Source: CAVVEC01 sp963747105 (lineage in GTDB: Bacteria; Acidobacteriota; Terriglobia; Terriglobales; Acidobacteriaceae). From it: a DNA stretch of 64,000 nt. The notes below the pieces were generated by a model. That model was not told where the DNA came from, did no database searches, and was given only the letters and a program-made list of their open reading frames with translations. Position numbers and translations under genes: made by a program. Positions 8,418 through 18,040 of the stretch are shown piece after piece; positions within the stretch are counted from its first letter, which is position 1, and each line of letters starts with the position of its first letter. The stretch covers positions 186,001 through 250,000 of the forward strand of contig CAVVEC010000016.1 of NCBI GenBank assembly GCA_963747105.1. Reading direction: 5' to 3'.

Positions 8418-10850
8418 TTGATGTCAGTAACAAGAACAGTATCTTCGATCGGGACAATCGAACTTGTTGACAGGCGCCCCATGACCTGCCGTCAAGCGCC
8501 GACGACGCCCATTCGGCTGCAGTCGGGCGCGGGACTTCCGAGCCGCATCGCCGTCGTGGGCAACTATCTTCCGCGACAGTGCGGCATTGCCACTTTTACC
8601 ACCGACTTGTGCGAAGCGATTTCCACTGAGTGTGGTGCGGCGCGGTTGTTTGCTGTGCCAGTCAACGACACGGAATCAGGCTATGCCTACCCAGAACGGG
8701 TAAGACTCACGCTTGCGCAGGACGATTTGTCGTCTTACGAGCAGGCTGCTGACTTCCTGAACTTCACGAATTTCGATTTGGTATGCCTGCAGCATGAATA
8801 TGGAATTTTTGGCGGTCCGGCGGGCAATCACATCCTGGCTCTCCTCCGCCGGCTCAAAATGCCGGTAATAACTACCCTCCATACGGTTCTTCGCGAACCG
8901 AGCCCGGACCAACGCCGGGTGATGGAGGAGATCGCAGCCTTATCGGATCGTCTCATCGTGATGAGCCAGCTGTCTTCCCAGTTCCTGCAAGAAATATTCA
9001 GAGTACCTGGCAGCAAGATTGACATGGTTCCTCATGGCGTTCCCGACTTGCCATTCCTGGACCCCAATTTCTACAAAGATCGATTTGGTGTGGAAGGGAA
9101 AGCGGTACTTCTCACCTTCGGCCTGCTCTCGCCTAACAAGGGAATCGAAAACGTAATTCAAGCGCTGCCTCACATTTTGTCGAAGCACAAGAATGTGGTC
9201 TACATGGTCGCAGGCGCGACCCACCCTCACATTCTCCGCCGTGAAGGCGATCAATATCGACAGCACCTGCAGGCCTTGGCGAAGGAAATCGGTGTGGAGT
9301 CAAAGGTGATCTTCCACAATCGCTTCGTCAACCCTGAGGAGATGGTCGAGTTCATTGGCGCGGCGGACATCTATATCACTCCTTACCGCCATGAGGCGCA
9401 GGTGGTTTCTGGGACGCTGGCCTATGCGTTAGGGGCGGGCAAGGCGATCATCTCGACTCCGTACTGGCATGCGATCGAGTTATTGGACGACCGCCGCGGC
9501 GCCCTGGTGCCCTTCCAGGATCCGGACGCGATCGCGCGAAAGACGGTCGAACTCCTGGATACCCCGGCGATACGCCACGCTATGCGTAAACGCGCTTATC
9601 TGTACGCACGGGGAATGGTCTGGAGGAATGTAGCGCAGGGTTACATGGCGAGCTTCGCTCAGGCTCGCCGTGACCGCATGTGGGAGCCACGGGCGATGTT
9701 TGCGGATGAGACTTTCGCAAAGTCCCTCGACAAGCTACCAGTGCTAAAACTGGATCACTTGCATCGGTTGACTGACGACACCGGCCTGCTCCAGCACGCG
9801 ACCTTTGCAGTTCCCAACTACGCCGAGGGCTACACCACCGACGATAATGCGCGGGCTCTGGTTCTAGCCATCCTTCTCGAGCAACTTGGACAAACCGGGC
9901 CGTTAGCAACTGACAACCTTGCCTCGCGGTATTTAGCTTTCTTGGGGCATGCTCTCAATCCCGCAAACGGAAGGTTCAGAAACCTCTTGAGTTATTCGCG
10001 GACCTGGAGCGAAGCGCAGGGATCGGAGGATTGCCACGGGCGCGCGTTGTGGGCGCTTGGGACTGTTCTGGGACGCTCGAAAGATCAGGCGCTCAGGGGT
10101 GCGGCTGGCCATCTTTTTGAGATCGCCCTCCCGGCGGTGGTTGCTTTTACCAGTCCGCGCGCCTGGGCCTTTGCATTGCTGGGAATTCAGGAGTACCTCA
10201 ACTGCTTTCCAGGCGACAGGGATGCTCAAAAAATGAGTTCGCTCCTGGCAACTCGGCTGATCGAACTTTACCGCTCAAACCTTTCGCCGGAGTGGAACTG
10301 GTTTGAAGACGTGGTAGCTTACTCAAACGCCAGATTGCCGCAAGCAGTTTTGGTTGCGGGCCGTCGCAACTCCGACCACAAGATGATGTCCGTTGGTCTT
10401 GGAGCACTGAATTGGCTTTGTGAAACACAGCGTTGCGCAGGAGGGGATCATTTCGTGCCCATCGGTTCGCAAGGGTTCTACCGCAAGGGTCACGAGAGAG
10501 CACGCTTTGATCAGCAACCTGTGGAAGCGGGCGGCACTGTTTCCGCCTGTCTCGAAGCCTATCGCGCAACGGGAGATGATCGTTGGCGCACAGAAGCCTG
10601 GTCGGCTTTCAACTGGTTCTTGGGAGACAATGATTTGCAAATTGCTCTTTACGATCCCACCACCGGCGGTTGTCGAGACGGTCTGCACCCGGAGCGCGTG
10701 AATGAAAACCAGGGCGCAGAATCTACCCTGGCATTCCTGATGGCGCAGGTCGAAATGCGCCTGGCGGGAGAAGTTGATGGTCTACGATCAAGCCGGGACC
10801 TGTTCAGCGCTTGCAACAGCAGTGATGAGGTCACCGCACATGCACTTTGA
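8418..10850 (+). CDS. GT4 glycosyltransferase fused to an alpha/alpha-barrel-like domain
   Basis: This 810-residue protein has a GT-B (GT4) module at about residues 40-430, with GNYLPRQCGIATFTTDL, LHTVLREPSPDQRRVM, TFGLLSPNKGIENVIQALP and the nucleotide-sugar region AQVVSGTLAYALGAGKAII. A long C-terminal helical region (about 430-800) carries GYTTDDNARALVLAILLEQ, DCHGRALWALGTVLG and NWFEDVVAYSNARLPQAVL, resembling (alpha/alpha)6 glycoside-active folds. The GH130 gene begins 30 bp downstream. The pair may build and trim or phosphorolyse a mannose-type oligosaccharide; this is inference from co-location. An internal Met at 8481 is an alternative start. Confidence 0.88.
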   Translation: MMSVTRTVSSIGTIELVDRRPMTCRQAPTTPIRLQSGAGLPSRIAVVGNYLPRQCGIATFTTDLCEAISTECGAARLFAVPVNDTESGYAYPERVRLTLAQDDLSSYEQAADFLNFTNFDLVCLQHEYGIFGGPAGNHILALLRRLKMPVITTLHTVLREPSPDQRRVMEEIAALSDRLIVMSQLSSQFLQEIFRVPGSKIDMVPHGVPDLPFLDPNFYKDRFGVEGKAVLLTFGLLSPNKGIENVIQALPHILSKHKNVVYMVAGATHPHILRREGDQYRQHLQALAKEIGVESKVIFHNRFVNPEEMVEFIGAADIYITPYRHEAQVVSGTLAYALGAGKAIISTPYWHAIELLDDRRGALVPFQDPDAIARKTVELLDTPAIRHAMRKRAYLYARGMVWRNVAQGYMASFAQARRDRMWEPRAMFADETFAKSLDKLPVLKLDHLHRLTDDTGLLQHATFAVPNYAEGYTTDDNARALVLAILLEQLGQTGPLATDNLASRYLAFLGHALNPANGRFRNLLSYSRTWSEAQGSEDCHGRALWALGTVLGRSKDQALRGAAGHLFEIALPAVVAFTSPRAWAFALLGIQEYLNCFPGDRDAQKMSSLLATRLIELYRSNLSPEWNWFEDVVAYSNARLPQAVLVAGRRNSDHKMMSVGLGALNWLCETQRCAGGDHFVPIGSQGFYRKGHERARFDQQPVEAGGTVSACLEAYRATGDDRWRTEAWSAFNWFLGDNDLQIALYDPTTGGCRDGLHPERVNENQGAESTLAFLMAQVEMRLAGEVDGLRSSRDLFSACNSSDEVTAHAL

Positions 10851-10880
10851 AATTATTGGCTGGTTTTCCGTGAAATCCTT

Positions 10881-11861
10881 ATGAGCGTTGCCACAACAAC
10901 TCGCTACGAGCCTCTGCTCCTTCGGCATACTGCCAACCCGATCCTGACCGGCAAGGATTGGCCTTACCCGATTAATAGTGTATTCAATGCAGGTGCGACA
11001 CTGCTTGCGGACGGCTCAACGCTGCTGCTCTGCCGGGTGGAAGATCGACGTGGCCTATCCCATCTTTGCGCCGCTCGGTCTCTAAACGGCGTGGATGGGT
11101 GGCAAATTGATAGCGAACCGACATTGATGCCCAGCCCGAAGGAGTATCCGGAGGAAATCTGGGGCATCGAGGATCCTCGCATCACTTTCGTACCCGAACT
11201 GCAGCAGTATGTAGTCACTTACACGTCCTATTCGCGTGGTGGCCCTGGAGTGTCTCTAGCTCTGACCAAGGATTTTCGCAGCTTCGAGCGCTACGGCGTA
11301 ATAATGCCACCGGATGACAAAGACTCTGCGCTTTTGCCTCGCAGAATCGATGGTTACTGGGCGCTGATCCACCGGCCAATGACACCACTCGGGTCGCACA
11401 TGTGGATTTCCTACTCTCCTGATTTGCGCCATTGGGGCCGGCATAGGCTCATATTGGAAGCGCGCCGAGGCGCGTGGTGGGACGCAAACAAGATTGGTTT
11501 GTCGCCGCCGCCCATTGAGACTTCCAGGGGATGGCTGGTGCTCTACCACGGAGTACGGCACACGCCCTCGGGCTGCCTGTACCGATTGGGCCTAGCTCTG
11601 TTTGACCTTGAGAATCCAGAAAAATGCCTGCTGCGTGGTGACTCGTGGATCTTTGGCCCGGAGGCCGATTATGAGCGTAATGGCGATGTCAAGGACGTTG
11701 TATTTCCTTGCGGGTACACCATGGATCAGGACGGCGACACCATCAACCTCTACTACGGGGCCGCAGATTGCTCGATTGCCCTGGCTCGGGGCAGCGTTCG
11801 CTCTCTACTAACTTGGCTGGACGCCAATGGAAGTTGCGAGCGAAGGCGAGAGGACCGATGA
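10881..11861 (+). CDS. GH130-family glycosidase/phosphorylase
   Basis: This 326-residue five-bladed propeller shows the GH130 pattern: NAGATLLADGSTLLLCRVEDRRG near the N-terminus, then EEIWGIEDPRITFVPE (catalytic Asp region), RRGAWWDANKIGLSPPPI, GWLVLYHGV and DTINLYYGAADCSIALARG at the C-terminus. Known GH130 enzymes phosphorolyse or hydrolyse beta-mannosides. No signal peptide, so cytosolic. The stop overlaps the next start by ATGA, and the GT4 gene is upstream, which makes a three-gene operon. Confidence 0.9.
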   Translation: MSVATTTRYEPLLLRHTANPILTGKDWPYPINSVFNAGATLLADGSTLLLCRVEDRRGLSHLCAARSLNGVDGWQIDSEPTLMPSPKEYPEEIWGIEDPRITFVPELQQYVVTYTSYSRGGPGVSLALTKDFRSFERYGVIMPPDDKDSALLPRRIDGYWALIHRPMTPLGSHMWISYSPDLRHWGRHRLILEARRGAWWDANKIGLSPPPIETSRGWLVLYHGVRHTPSGCLYRLGLALFDLENPEKCLLRGDSWIFGPEADYERNGDVKDVVFPCGYTMDQDGDTINLYYGAADCSIALARGSVRSLLTWLDANGSCERRREDR

Positions 11862-12103
11862 ACCCGCTGCTTTGGATTTTCCAATTTACCTTTGGCTGCC
11901 GTCACCAGCAACTCAGCCGCGTATTCACTATTCGAAGACGCACGTACCGGGTCTGCGTCGAGTGTGGGCGGGAATTTGAGTATTCATGGGAGTTGATGCA
12001 CTCCATGCGGTCGAGCGTTGCCGATAATGCCTATGCGCTGAACACCGTGAACAAGCTGAAGGTTCCGCGAATTCATGCTGTCGCCCAGGCAGCGCAGCCC
12101 TAA
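11858..12103 (+). CDS. small Cys-containing conserved protein
   Basis: This 81-residue protein starts at the ATG overlapping the GH130 stop. It reads IFQFTFGCRHQQLSRVFTIRRRTYRVCVECGREFEYSWELM: a Cys-His pair, then a CxxC knuckle, suggesting one zinc-binding site. I know similar short proteins as unannotated in Acidobacteriota. Translational coupling places it in the GT4/GH130 operon. Function unknown. Confidence 0.72.
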   Translation: MNPLLWIFQFTFGCRHQQLSRVFTIRRRTYRVCVECGREFEYSWELMHSMRSSVADNAYALNTVNKLKVPRIHAVAQAAQP

Positions 12104-12410
12104 TTCTTCAGATGTGAGCTATCTTGCTCAGACAACTAACGCTGCACCTGTCATTCTTTATCCTCCTGAGTGTGTCGAGAGAGCGACGACCGCTAATTCG
12201 TGGCTCTCATTCTTAGGTCGCTGCGGGTCAGGTCCCGGCCAAGTCAAGGTGGAAGCGACCACATCCAGCTAATTGGCACTCTTCGCGCGTGCCTGCCGCG
12301 GAACCTCCACGGCAACACGAATCGACCCTAAACTGTCGAACATAGAAGTTGGGCAACACCTCAGGTTCGACGCGAGGCGTTAGCCCGCGAAACAAGAAAG
12401 GTCAAAGATC
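12104..12410. other. intergenic, nothing recognised
   Basis: About 300 bp with no convincing gene, palindrome or hairpin. A 65-codon ORF overlapping the preceding stop lacks protein character. Confidence 0.4.
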
Positions 12411-12605
12411 ATGCCTTTAATTCAACTCCTGGAAGTTCTCATCGTGGTGGGTGTTCTCCTGTGGCTGGTGAATCGCTTCATCCCCATGCAGGCATCCATC
12501 AAGTCAATTCTGAATGGCGTTGTGGTCATCGCTGTGGTTTTGTGGCTGCTGAATGTTTTTGGGCTGTTCCACACGCTTTCCGGTATGCGCGTCGGGAAAG
12601 GATGA
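12411..12605 (+). CDS. Thivi_2564-type small membrane protein
   Basis: A 64-residue protein with two hydrophobic helices: LLEVLIVVGVLLWLVNRFIP and NGVVVIAVVLWLLNVFGLF. The intervening PMQASIKSIL segment and overall length match the Thivi_2564 family of inner-membrane mini-proteins, whose role is unknown. An AAAGGTCAAAG stretch 5-12 nt upstream is the likely RBS. Confidence 0.85.
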   Translation: MPLIQLLEVLIVVGVLLWLVNRFIPMQASIKSILNGVVVIAVVLWLLNVFGLFHTLSGMRVGKG

Positions 12606-12694
12606 GGTGTGGCGAGGCAGCTTAGAAAGACGCCAGGCCACGAACTCACAATCTGGATAAAGCAACAAGGCAGACATTTGCCACAAGGAGATAT

Positions 12695-14234
12695 GTGAAC
12701 ACAATGCTGTTGTTAGCAGTCACAATCGCACTGAGTCTGAGCGCAGTGGCTCAAACCAATTCTCAAACAACCACGGCCGTCGAACCCATGAGTCCGACGC
12801 CTACTTACCATGTAAACGTAGTCAGCCGCGCGGTCCAAGCGGTCAACTATCAGCATCGCAGCGGAGCCACTAACCTGGATTTCGCAGGCACCGACCTGAT
12901 GCCTTCAGCGAACGGCCAAGCCAAGATAGAAAGTAAGCGTGGATCCATTTGGATCGAAGCGGAATTTGCCAACCTGCAGAATCCCACGACTTTCGGCAAC
13001 GAGTACCTGACTTACATCCTCTGGGCCATCTCACCCGAGGGCCGGGCAGTAAACCTCGGCGAAGTGTTAGTAGGCGGCAACCATCGCAGCAAGCTGGAGG
13101 TGACCACGGATCTTCAGGCCTTCGCTCTGATTGTTACTGCGGAACCTTATTATGCGGTTCGGCAGCCCAGCAACGCAGTAGTGCTCGAAAACGTGGTTCG
13201 TGCCGACACCAAGGGAACTACCGAGGCAGTGAATGCGAAGTACGAACTCATGGAGCGCGGCGGCTACATTCCCACCGGCTACAAGTTCGATCCGGTGGTT
13301 CTGAATGCCAAATTGCCGTTGGAATTCTTCGAGGCCCGCAATGCGCTGCGCATCGCGCAATCCGAGGGAGCGGAGAAGTATGCCAGCGACAGCTATCAGC
13401 ACGCCGTCCAGTTGATGAACAACGCTGATGAATATGCCGTAAGCAAACACATCGACAGAAAACCGCTGATCGCAGTCTCCCGCGAGGAAGTACAAACTGC
13501 CGAAGACGCGCGCGCCATCGCAGTCAAGAAGATGGACGACGAGCGCCTGGCCAACGAACGCGAGGCTTCAGCAAATGCCCAGGCACAGTCGCAGGCGCAG
13601 GCCGACAGACGCTACCCGGCAGAAGGAACAAGCTCAATCGGATGCGGCAAAGGCGGAATCCGACCTGGCGGCAAGTGAAGCAGCATCGGCATCTGCGGTC
13701 ACGGCGGCCCAGGCCGACGCCGACCAGTCTCGTTTAGCTGCACAGCAGGCGCAGCAGAATGAGCAACAAGCGGAAAACGACAAAGCAGCCATTCGCACGA
13801 AATTGTCCGAGCAGTTGAATTCGATTCTCCAGACTCGCGACAGCGCGCGGGGGCTGATCGTCAGCATGTCCGATGTATTGTTTGACACAGGGAAGTACTC
13901 ATTGAAGCCGGGGGCACGGGAGAAACTGGCGAAAGTTGCCGGCATTCTGCTCGCTTACCCAGGACTCAACATTGAAGTCGGCGGCTATACGGACAATGTG
14001 GGCAGCGATGAAATGAATCAAACACTGTCTGAGAATCGTGCCGGCTCGGTGCGTGATTACCTGGTGCAACAAGGCGTAACCACGAATTCAGTCAGCACAA
14101 AAGGCTTCGGCAACACTCTGCCGGTAGCCTCCAACGATGACTCCGCCGGCCGGCAGCAGAACCGTAGAGTGGAACTGGTCGTATCTGGCGACGCCATCGG
14201 CAACGTGATCACAACCATTGGAAGCTTGCAGTAA
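12695..14234 (+). pseudogene. OmpA-family outer membrane protein, frameshifted
   Basis: The first frame runs from GTG 12695 (AAGGAG ends 4 nt upstream; ATG at 12704 is an alternative) through a signal peptide and a beta-rich domain (LTYILWAISPEGRAVNLGEV). It continues to an Ala/Gln-rich coiled coil. The second frame (to 14234) continues the coiled coil and holds an OmpA/MotB C-terminal domain: MSDVLFDTGKYSLKPGAREKL, IEVGGYTDNVGSDEMNQTLSENRA and GFGNTLPVASNDDSAGRQQNRRVEL, which would bind peptidoglycan. The break lies near 13590-13625, in repetitive GCAGGCGCAG sequence where slippage is likely. The full protein would be about 510 residues, periplasm-facing. Confidence 0.85.
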
Positions 14235-14274
14235 GTCAAGCGTACGTAACGAATCGATAATGGAGGCAACACCT

Positions 14275-14805
14275 ATGAAACTAATTGGAATTATCAGCGC
14301 AGCAGTTCTGTCATTGACCCTCGGAATCGCTGCTCCGTTGTACGCACAGGAGCAACACGAACAGCAGGAGCAGAAAGACAAGCCTGCCCAGGTGGAAGAA
14401 AAACACGCACAGCAGGAACAGAAAATTGCACAGGAGCAAGGCAAGAACTCCAAACAGGAAGAGAAAACCGCGCAGCAGCAAGACAAGAACGCCAAGGAAG
14501 AACATAACGCACCGCAACGCACACAGGAAGCTAGAACCGAACAGCAGGCGCACTACAATGGCCGTATTCCCGAAGACCGCTTCCGGGCCAATTTCGGCAG
14601 CGTGCACGTGTTCGTCATCAACCGTCCTGTGATTGTCGAAGGGCGTCCGCGCTTCCAGTACGGCGGCTATTGGTTTGGATTCGGTGAGCCGTGGCCGGTC
14701 GGCTGGGCGTACACGGATAACGTTTACGTCGACTACGTGGATGGAGGATATTATTTGTACAATCCGGTGCATCCCGGCCTTCGCATCGTAATCAACGTGT
14801 TCTAA
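14275..14805 (+). CDS. secreted Gln/Glu/Lys-rich protein
   Basis: A 176-residue protein with a signal peptide (MKLIGIISAAVLSLTLGIAAP, cut after YAQ). It then has about 70 residues of low-complexity Q/E/K repeats (EEKTAQQQDKNAKEEH type) that would form a charged coiled or disordered region. A C-terminal aromatic domain follows: FVINRPVIVEGRPRFQYGGYWF and YVDYVDGGYYLYNPVHPGLRI. The start was chosen at the Met that begins the signal peptide, not the upstream in-frame Met. The same architecture in reverse order is seen in the YXWGXW gene near 31-32 kb. Function unknown; periplasmic or surface. Confidence 0.75.
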   Translation: MKLIGIISAAVLSLTLGIAAPLYAQEQHEQQEQKDKPAQVEEKHAQQEQKIAQEQGKNSKQEEKTAQQQDKNAKEEHNAPQRTQEARTEQQAHYNGRIPEDRFRANFGSVHVFVINRPVIVEGRPRFQYGGYWFGFGEPWPVGWAYTDNVYVDYVDGGYYLYNPVHPGLRIVINVF

Positions 14806-14857
14806 CGGTCGATGCAGCGAGGCCTTTTGCGCGCTGGCAACTGGTCTTAAGCCTTAT

Positions 14858-14888
14858 CGGCGCGGGTCCACTCTCTGGGCTCGCGCCG
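14858..14888 (+). terminator. possible hairpin terminator
   Basis: Inverted repeat CGGCGCG / CGCGCCG with a 17-nt loop, followed by GCTTTCTT, 50 bp after the Gln-rich gene. The rest of 14806-15008 shows nothing else. Confidence 0.35.
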
Positions 14889-15008
14889 CTTTCTTGGGTT
14901 ACGCAGCGATCGAAGCGATGTCCGCCGCGCGGAGATACGATCCGACCGCCGTCATCGCCCGCATCCCAGAGAGCACTAAGTCCGCATTTTCGCCCTGTTC
15001 TTCAGACT

Positions 15009-15050
15009 GAGCAGTTTTGACCATTAAAAACGCAGCGGAACGCCTATAAG
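15009..15050 (+). promoter_or_regulatory. class II-type palindrome promoter for DUF3309 gene
   Basis: GAGCAGTTTTGACC (15009-15022) is followed by TATAAG at 15045-15050, exactly 29.5 bp from the motif centre. It is one of the two best -10 matches in the set. The predicted TSS is near 15057, 68 nt before the DUF3309 start. Confidence 0.62.
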
Positions 15051-15124
15051 CAAAGCTGACTCCCTCTCAATACCGAGAGTGACGCTTGAAATGTTGTCTC
15101 ACTGTAGGGAATAAGGAGCAAAAC

Positions 15125-15280
15125 ATGCTTGGAACTATATTGATAGTGATTCTGGTCTTCGCACTCTTCGGTGCACTGCCAAGATGGTCGCACAGCAGAG
15201 ACTGGGGTTATGCCCCGACTGGAGGAGTCGGACTCGTGCTCTTCATCGTTGTCATTCTCCTGGTTCTCGGCCGGATTTGA
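15125..15280 (+). CDS. DUF3309 small membrane protein
   Basis: A 51-residue protein: MLGTILIVILVFALFGALPRWSHSRDWGYAPTGG and a second helix LVLFIVVILLVLGRI. This is the standard DUF3309 pattern (two TM helices with a WGY-P-GG turn). The start was set at this Met, with AAGGAG 7-12 nt upstream, not at an upstream in-frame Met. Function unknown. The next gene starts 3 nt after its stop. Confidence 0.88.
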   Translation: MLGTILIVILVFALFGALPRWSHSRDWGYAPTGGVGLVLFIVVILLVLGRI

Positions 15281-15283
15281 ACC

Positions 15284-16607
15284 ATGCGCCACCCGGCAAT
15301 CTCGTCAGGCGCCATCACTAAGGGTTGGCGTCTGCTTTCCGTCCGTGCGGCGGCACTTCTTCTCGTCGTGCTCATGTGCAGCGGCGGTTTGTCAGCGTAC
15401 TCCGTCCTGACCCACGAGGAAATCGTAGACTTGCTCTGGACCGATGAGATCCAGCCCCTTCTGCTCAAGCGATATCCGGACCTTTCGGAAGATCAGATCC
15501 GAGACGCGCATGCCTACGCCTACGGAGGGGCCGTCATCCAGGACCTGGGTTATTACCCGTTCGGCAGCAAGGAATTCAGCAACCTGGTGCACTACGTTCG
15601 CAGCGGAGACTTCGTTCGCGAACTGCTGCTGGAAAGCCAGAATGTCAACGAGTACGCCTTCGCGCTGGGCGCACTGTCGCACTATGCGTCGGATATCGCT
15701 GGCCACCCGGCGGTCAACCAGTCCGTCTCGATCGAGTATCCGAAGCTCCGGGCGAAGTTTGGCAAGTCCGTTCGGTATGCCCAGGACAGGACGGCACATT
15801 TGAAAACGGAATTCGGGTTCGACACGGTGCAGGTCGCAAAGAATCGTTATGCCTCGCAGCAGTACCACGATTTCATCGGATTCCAGGTGTCCAAGTCCCT
15901 GCTGGGACGGGTCTTTCCTGTTGTGTACGGAGTGGAGTTGAAAGACGTGTTGACCCATGAGGATCTGGCGGTGGGTTCGTATCGTTTCGCGGTCAGCCGG
16001 CTGATTCCGCAAATGACCCAGGTCGCGCTGCAAACCCATAAGAAGGACCTGATGCGCGAGACCCCTGACTTTCGCGAAACGGAAATTCCTGTATCGTCTT
16101 TCCCGCTCCAATTATGAAAAAGAGTGGGGAAAGGACTACGTGAAGCCGGGCTTGGGCACGCGCATCCTATCAACCCTACTGCGATACATGCCGAAAATTG
16201 GTCCCTTCAAAGGGTTGGCGTTCAATAATCCAACTCCGCAAACCGAAGATCTGTATATCAAGAGCATCAATGCCACCGTCGATCAATACCGGGCCTTTCT
16301 CGAAGAAGTGCGCGCTGACACGCTGGTGTTGCCCAACTGCGATCTTGATAGTGGGCAGGCGACCAAGGCGGCGGAATATTCGCTGACCGATGACACCTAC
16401 GCGAAGTTGCTGGCTCAGTTGTCAGAGCGGAAGTTCGATCTGACGTCGCCGGAGCTGCGCGATAACATCCTGCAGTTTTATTCTGACCTCTCGGTACCGA
16501 TCGAGACAAAGAAAGACCAGGTTCTCTGGCAGGGCGTGCTGAGTGCGCTGGACCAGTTGAAGTCGGTGGCCCCAGCGCCGACGATGGCCGGCAGCCCGGC
16601 ACAGTGA
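15284..16607 (+). pseudogene. zinc-dependent phospholipase C-like protein, frameshifted
   Basis: Frame one (15284 to about 16075) has a signal peptide ending LSAYS. It then has SVLTHEEIVDLLW, YPDLSEDQIRDAHAYAYGGAVIQDLGYYPF and FALGALSHYASDIAGHPAVN, with His/Asp zinc ligands typical of the PF00882 / S1-P1-like fold. Frame two (about 16075-16607) continues KFLYRLSRSNYEKEWGKDYV to a stop at 16607. The break is near GCGAAACGG at 16073-16083. Rejoined, the product is about 440 residues, probably periplasmic. It lies 3 nt after DUF3309 and so shares its promoter. Confidence 0.8.
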
Positions 16608-16700
16608 TCCCGGTCCGCACCCAAGACGGTCGCGACACCGACGGACACGTCGTTGGTACTACAATTCCGGCGGCTGAATGAAATACCGGGACTGACAGCG

Positions 16701-17504
16701 ATGCCTTCTAGGGACGCTTATCTCATGATCTACGCAACCGCTTATCGCCGAGTGGGCATCTTGATACGCGTTTTGATCTTTTCCCTCTTGGCCGTCCTTG
16801 CGTTTGCCCAGACAGGTCTTGCCCAACCTATTCCCGCGACCGTGGCCCGCACGATGCCAACCGTAATCGTGATTGGTTTCGTCGGCGGGTTCATCAAGCA
16901 CGACAATCTCGTCCACAGCGAGGTGCAACTCGCGGCGCGCCTGCGCAAGGCTTACCCCATTGGGGTGGACGTGGAGACTTTTGAGAGTTACCACGGGGAA
17001 AAAGCCAGAGAGAAAATCCTGAGCCTGCTGGATACGAACCATGATGGGACTCTAAGCCCCGGCGAGAAACAGAATGGCCGCATTATCATTTACGGGCATA
17101 GCTGGGGCGGATCGGAAGCCATCGCCCTGGCACGTGCACTGGAGAGGGATGGCATTCCGGTGCTCCTCACCATTCAAGTGGATAGTGTTTCCAAGATTCA
17201 CCAAAATGATGCAGTCATCCCCGCGAACGTAGCCCGGGCCGCCAATTTCTACCAAGCGAATGGACTTCTTCACGGCCAGCCCGAGATTCGCGCTGCCGAT
17301 CCAACGCGCACGAGGATCATCGGGAATTTTCGATTCGACTACAAAGCGAGCCCATATAAATGCGACAAGTATCCCTGGTACGACCGCATCTTCGTGAAGG
17401 CCCACACCCAAATCGAATGTGATCCGGATGTGTGGAAGCAAGCGGAATCTCTGATACGGTCGAACCTGCCCCCAACAGCAGGGAACGTAGGTGAAACGCG
17501 TTGA
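16701..17504 (+). CDS. alpha/beta-hydrolase-like secreted protein
   Basis: The open frame extends upstream to 16653, but Met 16701 (or 16726) better precedes the hydrophobic leader ILIRVLIFSLLAVLAFAQ. The mature part shows VIVIGFVGGFIKHDNLV, a calcium-loop-like DTNHDGTLSPGEKQN, and a nucleophile elbow GHSWGGSEAIALARAL, followed by the acid strand VLLTIQVDSV. This fits a thioesterase/lipase-type hydrolase of about 267 residues. A His near KAHTQIECD could complete a triad. Substrate unknown. Confidence 0.7.
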   Translation: MPSRDAYLMIYATAYRRVGILIRVLIFSLLAVLAFAQTGLAQPIPATVARTMPTVIVIGFVGGFIKHDNLVHSEVQLAARLRKAYPIGVDVETFESYHGEKAREKILSLLDTNHDGTLSPGEKQNGRIIIYGHSWGGSEAIALARALERDGIPVLLTIQVDSVSKIHQNDAVIPANVARAANFYQANGLLHGQPEIRAADPTRTRIIGNFRFDYKASPYKCDKYPWYDRIFVKAHTQIECDPDVWKQAESLIRSNLPPTAGNVGETR

Positions 17505-17546
17505 GGACACCGCCCATCCTGCTCCTCATAAGATTTTCCGCCGCAA

Positions 17547-17729
17547 TCAGATCGCCTTGGGGCCCTTCGTCGCCACCAGAACTCCCAATATAGTGGCGGT
17601 GTTGCGAACGTTTCCCGCAATCGTTATAAGAGCTTCCGAGATAAGCGGATGCTGCTCCGCCAGTCCCTCAAGACGTGTGCCGACTTTGTGGAGTTGATCG
17701 ACTTCGTGCAAGATCGCTTCAAAAGGCAT
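17547..17729 (-). CDS. small conserved helical protein
   Basis: A 60-residue protein, MPFEAILHEVDQLHKVGTRL followed by LISEALITIAGNVRNTATIL, predicted fully helical, with no signal peptide or Cys. It looks real by composition. It is preceded by a 100-nt leader that carries the conserved stem-loop described at 17765-17815 and by a promoter with a perfect TATAAT. Function unknown. Confidence 0.6.
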   Translation of the reverse strand: MPFEAILHEVDQLHKVGTRLEGLAEQHPLISEALITIAGNVRNTATILGVLVATKGPKAI

Positions 17730-17764
17730 GGGTACGCCGCCCTCTCGCGGAAAACCTAAGGCGG

Positions 17765-17815
17765 GGAGAACTTCAGATGGACTGGCTTAGGTCAGAAGAC
17801 CTGAAAGAGGAGAAG
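17765..17815 (-). promoter_or_regulatory. conserved 5' leader RNA element, copy 1
   Basis: On the minus strand this 50-nt block is about 85% identical to 25395-25443. A 7-bp stem ACCTAAG/CTTAGGT encloses CATCTGAAGTTCTC. Copy 2 has AGCTAAG/CTTAGCT, so one pair changes on both sides. An upstream TTTCAG could pair with CTGAA in the loop. Both copies lie in predicted 5' UTRs 35-85 nt before a start codon. Confidence 0.55.
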
Positions 17816-17836
17816 GTGATAACCGCCTCATTACTA

Positions 17837-17876
17837 ATTATAGCAATCTGAAGAGAACGAGTGATCACAATTGATC
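17837..17876 (-). promoter_or_regulatory. palindrome promoter for the small gene at 17547-17729
   Basis: The inverted repeat GATCACAATTGATC (17863-17876) precedes a perfect TATAAT (minus strand, 17842-17837). The spacing from the palindrome centre to the -10 is 27.5 bp, 2 bp shorter than in the other promoters. The TSS would be near 17830, about 100 nt before the start codon. Confidence 0.5.
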
Positions 17877-17911
17877 TGTAGCCACTTCAGGAATCGTGAA
17901 ATCATGGGTCT

Positions 17912-18040
17912 ATGGCTAAGAGAAAGACAAAAAAGCTATCGGCCAAAGCGACCCTTGCAGAAGTCATCAAGGAAATGGCGAAACCGAGAGTGGCTACATC
18001 TGCACGAGACCAATGTCGCATTTCCGGAATGAAGTCCTAG
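17912..18040 (+). CDS. possible 42-residue basic protein
   Basis: ATG 17912 opens MAKRKTKKLSAKATLAEVIKE and ends at TAG 18040, overlapping the 3' end of the Crp/Fnr gene by 4 nt on the opposite strand. The Lys-rich start and amphipathic helix look protein-like. No strong RBS is seen, and an overlapping frame from 17904 has a similar length. Low confidence. Confidence 0.3.
   Translation: MAKRKTKKLSAKATLAEVIKEMAKPRVATSARDQCRISGMKS

Noticed and set aside
8182..8457. 91-codon minus-strand ORF with a signal-like start
   Set aside because: It overlaps the GT4 start and the promoter palindrome; composition after the leader is not protein-like.
17765..17815. Assignment of the shared leader to a known riboswitch class
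   Set aside because: I compared it from memory with preQ1, fluoride, SAM-II and c-di-GMP types and saw no match to their conserved cores; left unnamed.
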